A DNA stretch of 34,383 bases from Natronomonas salinimetallica (GTDB lineage: Archaea > Halobacteriota > Halobacteria > Halobacteriales > Haloarculaceae): NCBI RefSeq assembly GCF_013839515.1, contig NZ_JACDNQ010000013.1, positions 1 to 34,383 on the forward strand. The letters run 5' to 3'. Shown piece by piece: positions 31,337-34,383 of this stretch (its first letter is position 1; each line of letters begins with the position of its first letter). Under the pieces are notes generated by a model that saw only the letters and a list, made by a program, of their open reading frames with translations, was not told the DNA's origin and did not search any database. A program made the translations under genes and the position numbers.

Positions 31337-32122
31337 ATGTCCACTCGCTCGCGGATTCTCGATCCTCTCCTCGCGGTCGGCGTGGCGCTCGGACTCGCAT
31401 CCCTCGCCTACGGCGGCGGCAACGTCGCGGCCCTCGGCGTCGTCTCCGCACTGGGCGCGCTTGGCGTCGAACTCACCCCCAGACAGGGGTTCGTCCTCTC
31501 GGTCGTCACCCTCCAGTTGGTCTTTTTCACCGGCGTTTCGCTTCTGTACCTCCGGTATCGTGGGATGTCCCTGGCCGACATCGGCGTCCGCATACCCACG
31601 TTGGAGGGGTGGATCGTCCTCGGCGTCGGCTTCGTCTCGATGCTCGTCCTCTGGCTCGTCGGCTCGATCGCCAGTTTCGTGATCGGCCAACGGTTCGGCA
31701 TCGAGCGCGAATCACAGGCGATCATGGAGATCGCCCAACAGGACCCGCTCATCTTTCTCATGTTGGGCGTGCTCTCGCTTCTCGTCATCGGCCCGACCGA
31801 GGAGTTGCTGTTCCGGGGGATCATCCAGACCCGGCTCCGGGAGACGTTCGGCGTCGGCGCGGGGGTCACGCTCGCGACGGCGCTGTTTGCCGTCATTCAC
31901 ATCGCGGGGTTCGGCAGCGTCGGTGCCGGAGTGCTCGGGGTCTCCGTGCTCTTTTTCGTCGGCTTCGTGTTGGCGCTCTCGTATGAGTACACGGGGAACC
32001 TCGTCGTGGTCGCGCTCATGCACGGCCTCTTCAACGCGACGCAGGCGGCGCTCGGATACGTCGGCGTCCGCTTCGGCGACCCGGACGCGATGGCGATGGT
32101 GATCGAAGCGGCGATACTGTAG
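31337..32122 (+). CDS. CPBP-family intramembrane metalloprotease
   Basis: 261 residues with about seven to eight membrane segments. The catalytic motifs are complete: GPTEELLFRGIIQTRLRE (Glu155, Glu156, Arg160), FAVIHIAGFG (His188) and ALMHGLFNATQ (His229, Asn233). This is the ABI/Rce1 type, which cleaves prenylated or membrane proteins; the archaeal substrates are unknown. The ATG at 31337 gives MSTRSRILDPLLAVG. It converges on gatA, 12 nt away, and is divergent from the GTP cyclohydrolase gene. Confidence 0.92.
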   Translation: MSTRSRILDPLLAVGVALGLASLAYGGGNVAALGVVSALGALGVELTPRQGFVLSVVTLQLVFFTGVSLLYLRYRGMSLADIGVRIPTLEGWIVLGVGFVSMLVLWLVGSIASFVIGQRFGIERESQAIMEIAQQDPLIFLMLGVLSLLVIGPTEELLFRGIIQTRLRETFGVGAGVTLATALFAVIHIAGFGSVGAGVLGVSVLFFVGFVLALSYEYTGNLVVVALMHGLFNATQAALGYVGVRFGDPDAMAMVIEAAIL

Positions 32123-32134
32123 ACGGCGACCGGG

Positions 32135-33415
32135 CTACGAGAGCGCCGATCCGGCCCGAATGATCGTCGCCTCGCCGAAGGCGGGACCGACCAACTGGAG
32201 GCCGACCGGACCTTCGTCAGTCTCGCCCGCGGGAACGGAGATCGCCGGGAGGTTCGCCAGGTTGATCGGGACGGTGTTCGCGTCGGCGAGATACATCTGC
32301 AGAGGGTCGTCGAGGCTCTCGCCGCGCTCGAACGGCGGGACGGGCATCGTCGGCGAGGCGAGGACGTCGACGGACTCGAACGCCGAGTCGAAGTCCTGTT
32401 TGACCCACGCACGGGCGTCCTGGGCCTTCTTGTAATACTTGTCGTGATAGCCCGCCGAGAGGGCGTAGGTGCCGAGCAGGACGCGGCGCTTGACTTCCTC
32501 GCCGAAGCCGACGTCGCGGGCGGCCGCGAATGACTCGTTCCAGTTTCCGTCGTCCTCGCCCTCGCCCGAACGCCCGTACCGCACGCCGTCGAAGCGTGCG
32601 AGGTTCGAGGAAGCCTCCGACATCGCGATGACGTAGTACGCCTGTACCGCGGCCTCGACGGAGGGCAACGACACCGCCGTCGTTGTCGCACCCTTCATTT
32701 CGAGTTCCGCGAGGGCGTCCTCGAAGATCGCCCGGACGCCATCGTCGGCCCCTTCGAGTAGCTCCGTCGGGACGCCGATCGTGAGCCCGGAGACGTCGCC
32801 GTCGGCGGCGGCCGCGTAATCGGTCTCCGCGTCGGCCGGCGGCTCCCGCGTCGTGGCATCGTTCGGATCCGACCCGGCGAGGACCTCCAGCAGTTCGGCC
32901 GCCTCCTCGACGGTGGGGGCCAGCGGTCCGATCTGTTCGAGGGAGTTCGCGTAGGCGACGAGTCCGTACCGGGAGACGAGTCCGTAGGTCGGTTTGATGC
33001 CGACGACGCCGCAGAAGGCGGCCGGGCACCGCACGGAGCCGCCCGTGTCCGACCCCAACGCGAGGTCGGCCTCGCCGGCCGCGACGGCTGCGGCCGACCC
33101 ACCCGAGGAGCCGCCGGGGACGCGGCCCTCGGCCGCGGGGTTCTCGACCGGGCCGAACGCCGAGGTCTCCGTCGTCGTTCCCATGCCGAACTCGTCCATG
33201 TTCGTCTTGCCGACGATCGTCGCGCCGGCGGCTTTCAGACGCTCGACGACGGTCGCGTCGTACGGCGGGACGTACTCCTCGAGGGTCGTCGATCCACACG
33301 TGGTCCGGAGGCCCGCAGTCGAGATGTTGTCCTTGACCGCGACGGTCCGGCCGGCGAGAGCCCCGTCGGCGTCGCCCTCGATCCGTTCTTCGGTAATGAA
33401 CGCGTTATGACTCAT
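32135..33415 (-). CDS. gatA: aspartyl/glutamyl-tRNA amidotransferase subunit A
   Basis: Glutaminase subunit of GatCAB, which amidates Glu-tRNA(Gln) and Asp-tRNA(Asn). The 426-residue product has the amidase-signature triad at the family spacing: Lys28 (AVKDNIS), Ser103 (GGSSGGSAAAVA) and nucleophile Ser127 (GSDTGGSVRCPAA). It is about 50-60 residues shorter than many bacterial GatA, as usual for haloarchaea. Its ATG overlaps the gatC stop by 4 nt. gatB is not in the window. Confidence 0.96.
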   Translation of the reverse strand: MSHNAFITEERIEGDADGALAGRTVAVKDNISTAGLRTTCGSTTLEEYVPPYDATVVERLKAAGATIVGKTNMDEFGMGTTTETSAFGPVENPAAEGRVPGGSSGGSAAAVAAGEADLALGSDTGGSVRCPAAFCGVVGIKPTYGLVSRYGLVAYANSLEQIGPLAPTVEEAAELLEVLAGSDPNDATTREPPADAETDYAAAADGDVSGLTIGVPTELLEGADDGVRAIFEDALAELEMKGATTTAVSLPSVEAAVQAYYVIAMSEASSNLARFDGVRYGRSGEGEDDGNWNESFAAARDVGFGEEVKRRVLLGTYALSAGYHDKYYKKAQDARAWVKQDFDSAFESVDVLASPTMPVPPFERGESLDDPLQMYLADANTVPINLANLPAISVPAGETDEGPVGLQLVGPAFGEATIIRAGSALS

Positions 33416-33681
33416 GAGACCGTCGGCCCCTTGAAATAGCCGTCCTCGGTCTCGGGGGCGTTCCGGAGCGCTTCCCTTTGTGTCAGTCCCTCGTCGACCT
33501 CGTCGGCGCGCATCACGTTCGCCAGATCGGGGTCGGGCTCGACCGCCGGAACGTCGTCGAGCGCCTGGAAGTATCCGAGGATGTCGCCGAACTGCTCTGT
33601 GAACCGGTCGACCTCCTCCTCGTCGAGGTCGATGCGTGCCAGTTGTGCGACGTGGCGGACCTCGTCGTCGTCGACAGTCAT
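33412..33681 (-). CDS. gatC: aspartyl/glutamyl-tRNA amidotransferase subunit C
   Basis: 89 residues, typical for the small stabilising subunit that wraps the GatA-GatB interface. It reads MTVDDDEVRHVAQLARIDLD near the start, and ILGYFQALDDVPAVEP and RADEVDEGLTQREALRNAPE after. The C-terminal EDGYFKGPTVS is the conserved tail. gatA overlaps it; the winged-helix gene ends 45 nt upstream. Confidence 0.96.
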   Translation of the reverse strand: MTVDDDEVRHVAQLARIDLDEEEVDRFTEQFGDILGYFQALDDVPAVEPDPDLANVMRADEVDEGLTQREALRNAPETEDGYFKGPTVS

Positions 33682-33726
33682 GACCGTAGGTCGGGGGGGG
33701 TCGTCACTAAGGGTTTCGGACGGAGC

Positions 33727-33954
33727 TCATGCCTCGTCGGAGCCATCGCGGTCGAGCCGTTCGCGTCCCTTCTCGGTGAGACGGTAGGCCCCGCCGCTGG
33801 AGGCGATGGCGATGTAGCCGTCCGCCTGGAGATTATAACACTGGCGATCGACCGTGACCGGGTGTCGATCGAGCGCGTCGGCGATGCCGGAGACGGACTG
33901 TGTATCGTCCGCGGCGAGCACCTCCAAGACGTTCCGTTCGAGGCCCTGTTCCAT
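33727..33954 (-). CDS. winged-helix transcriptional regulator (small)
   Basis: 75 residues, one winged-helix domain: MEQGLERNVLEVLAADDT, recognition helix in IADALDRHPVTVDRQCYNLQ, and wing GYIAIASSGGAYRLTEKGRE. The type is MarR/PadR-like, found as a stand-alone DNA-binding domain in haloarchaea. The ATG at 33954 is used, as the longer frame to 34059 begins with unrelated residues. It heads the unit with gatC and gatA and is divergent from tfb across a 174-nt gap that has two dyads. Confidence 0.85.
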   Translation of the reverse strand: MEQGLERNVLEVLAADDTQSVSGIADALDRHPVTVDRQCYNLQADGYIAIASSGGAYRLTEKGRERLDRDGSDEA

Positions 33955-34033
33955 GTTTCTCTCGTTCGTTTCTGACCGGCCACCGCTATCAGGCTTGCGC
34001 TCACGGAGCCGGCACGGCGGGGCGGACACGCGC

Positions 34034-34046
34034 CGACAAATTGTCG
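34034..34046. promoter_or_regulatory. 13-bp palindrome CGACAA-A-TTGTCG
   Basis: Perfect 6-bp arms around one base, 80 nt upstream of the winged-helix start and just before the tfb TATA-like box. A candidate operator for the divergent regulator. Confidence 0.5.
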
Positions 34047-34061
34047 CCTGGGAAGCCACAA

Positions 34062-34070
34062 TTTTTAAGT
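34062..34070 (+). promoter_or_regulatory. TATA-like box of tfb
   Basis: TTTTTAAGT, about 60 nt before the ATG at 34129, so the tfb mRNA should have a leader of about 30 nt. Confidence 0.55.
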
Positions 34071-34089
34071 CACGAGAAAAACAATAGAT

Positions 34090-34105
34090 AAGTCGAAAAC
34101 GACTT
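34090..34105 (+). promoter_or_regulatory. inverted repeat in the tfb leader
   Basis: AAGTCG and CGACTT are exact reverse complements around AAAA, near the predicted transcription start and 23 nt before the ATG. It may be an operator or an mRNA hairpin. Confidence 0.4.
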
Positions 34106-34128
34106 TTCGGAACCCAAACTCAACGATA

Positions 34129-34383
34129 ATGACCGACTCCACAGTCAGACGGCGACGAACGGAACGAGAGGACGAATCCGAGGCGGGCGAGAGCGAACGC
34201 CGAGGCGAAAGCGAGTTGACCTGTCCGGAGTGTGGTGGGCGACTCACGGCCGATTCGGAGCACGGCGAGACGGTCTGTACCGAGTGCGGCCTCGTCGTCG
34301 AGGAAGACGAGATCGACCGCGGTCCCGAGTGGCGCGCCTTCGACAGCGCCGAAAAGGACCAAAAGTCCCGCGTCGGGGCCCCC
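34129..34383 (+). CDS. tfb: transcription initiation factor IIB (TFB), partial
   Basis: The first 85 residues of a TFB; the gene runs off the window. After an Arg/Glu-rich start comes the zinc ribbon LTCPECGGRL (Cys32, Cys35) and TVCTECGLVVEED (Cys50, Cys53). The B-finger start follows in IDRGPEWRAFDSAEKDQKSR with the conserved GPEWRAF. TFB recruits RNA polymerase to TBP-bound promoters. Haloarchaea have several TFB paralogues; which one this is cannot be told. The two cyclin repeats lie beyond 34383. Confidence 0.96.
   Translation, partial: MTDSTVRRRRTEREDESEAGESERRGESELTCPECGGRLTADSEHGETVCTECGLVVEEDEIDRGPEWRAFDSAEKDQKSRVGAP

Overview
This is a haloarchaeal (class Halobacteria) chromosomal segment, about 65% G+C by eye. 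The proteins are strongly acidic, several lipoproteins carry Tat signals, and many genes look leaderless, with a TATA-like box 22-35 nt before the start codon. The gene set is diagnostic: RNase P proteins Rpp30 and Pop5, proteasome alpha subunit, archaeal SBDS, TFB, AglB, GTP cyclohydrolase III, GatCA and the haloarchaeal form of malate synthase. I cannot name the genus.

Layout. 1-369 is non-coding and holds a small transposon-like element with 15-bp terminal inverted repeats. 370-2690 (+) encodes acylphosphatase, the NAD(P)HX repair enzyme Nnr and MoaC. 2799-6312 (-) encodes HflX, SBDS, PsmA and Pop5. Their usual partner Rpp30 lies at 9751-10446, separated by a 3.4-kb island (6451-9659). The island holds two lipoproteins and a four-helix membrane protein; the first lipoprotein ends in what looks like a stray, catalytically dead piece of a P1B-ATPase actuator domain. 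10542-15856 (-) is an envelope block: rhomboid protease, a DUF368 (polyprenyl-phosphate translocase type) gene overlapping aglB, a one-repeat TFB-like protein and a small membrane protein.

16017-17747 (+) encodes a MOT1-type molybdate/sulfate transporter, a 31-residue protein and an overlapping PIN-like protein. 17755-21282 (-) encodes XTP/dITP diphosphatase and the glyoxylate shunt pair malate synthase and isocitrate lyase. 21803-22526 (+) has a zinc-ribbon protein and a DoxX-like membrane protein. 22597-24392 (-) is pgk, a GNAT acetyltransferase and tRNA-Thr(UGU). 24562-28730 (+) is a livHMGF-type ABC transporter operon, with its solute-binding lipoprotein convergent at 28875-30275. 30412-34383 has GTP cyclohydrolase III, a CPBP protease, a winged-helix regulator with gatC and gatA, and the start of a tfb gene cut by the window edge.

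The window is rich in short tandem repeats: four identical 28-bp units upstream of aceA, 20-bp units that copy the end of the malate synthase gene, a degenerate 21-bp array between livF and livK, and coding repeats in aglB, livF and livK. The most unusual items are the split RNase P/proteasome cluster with its chimeric lipoprotein, the DUF368-AglB coupling, and the small-protein/PIN-like pair beside a solo copy of the transposon end.
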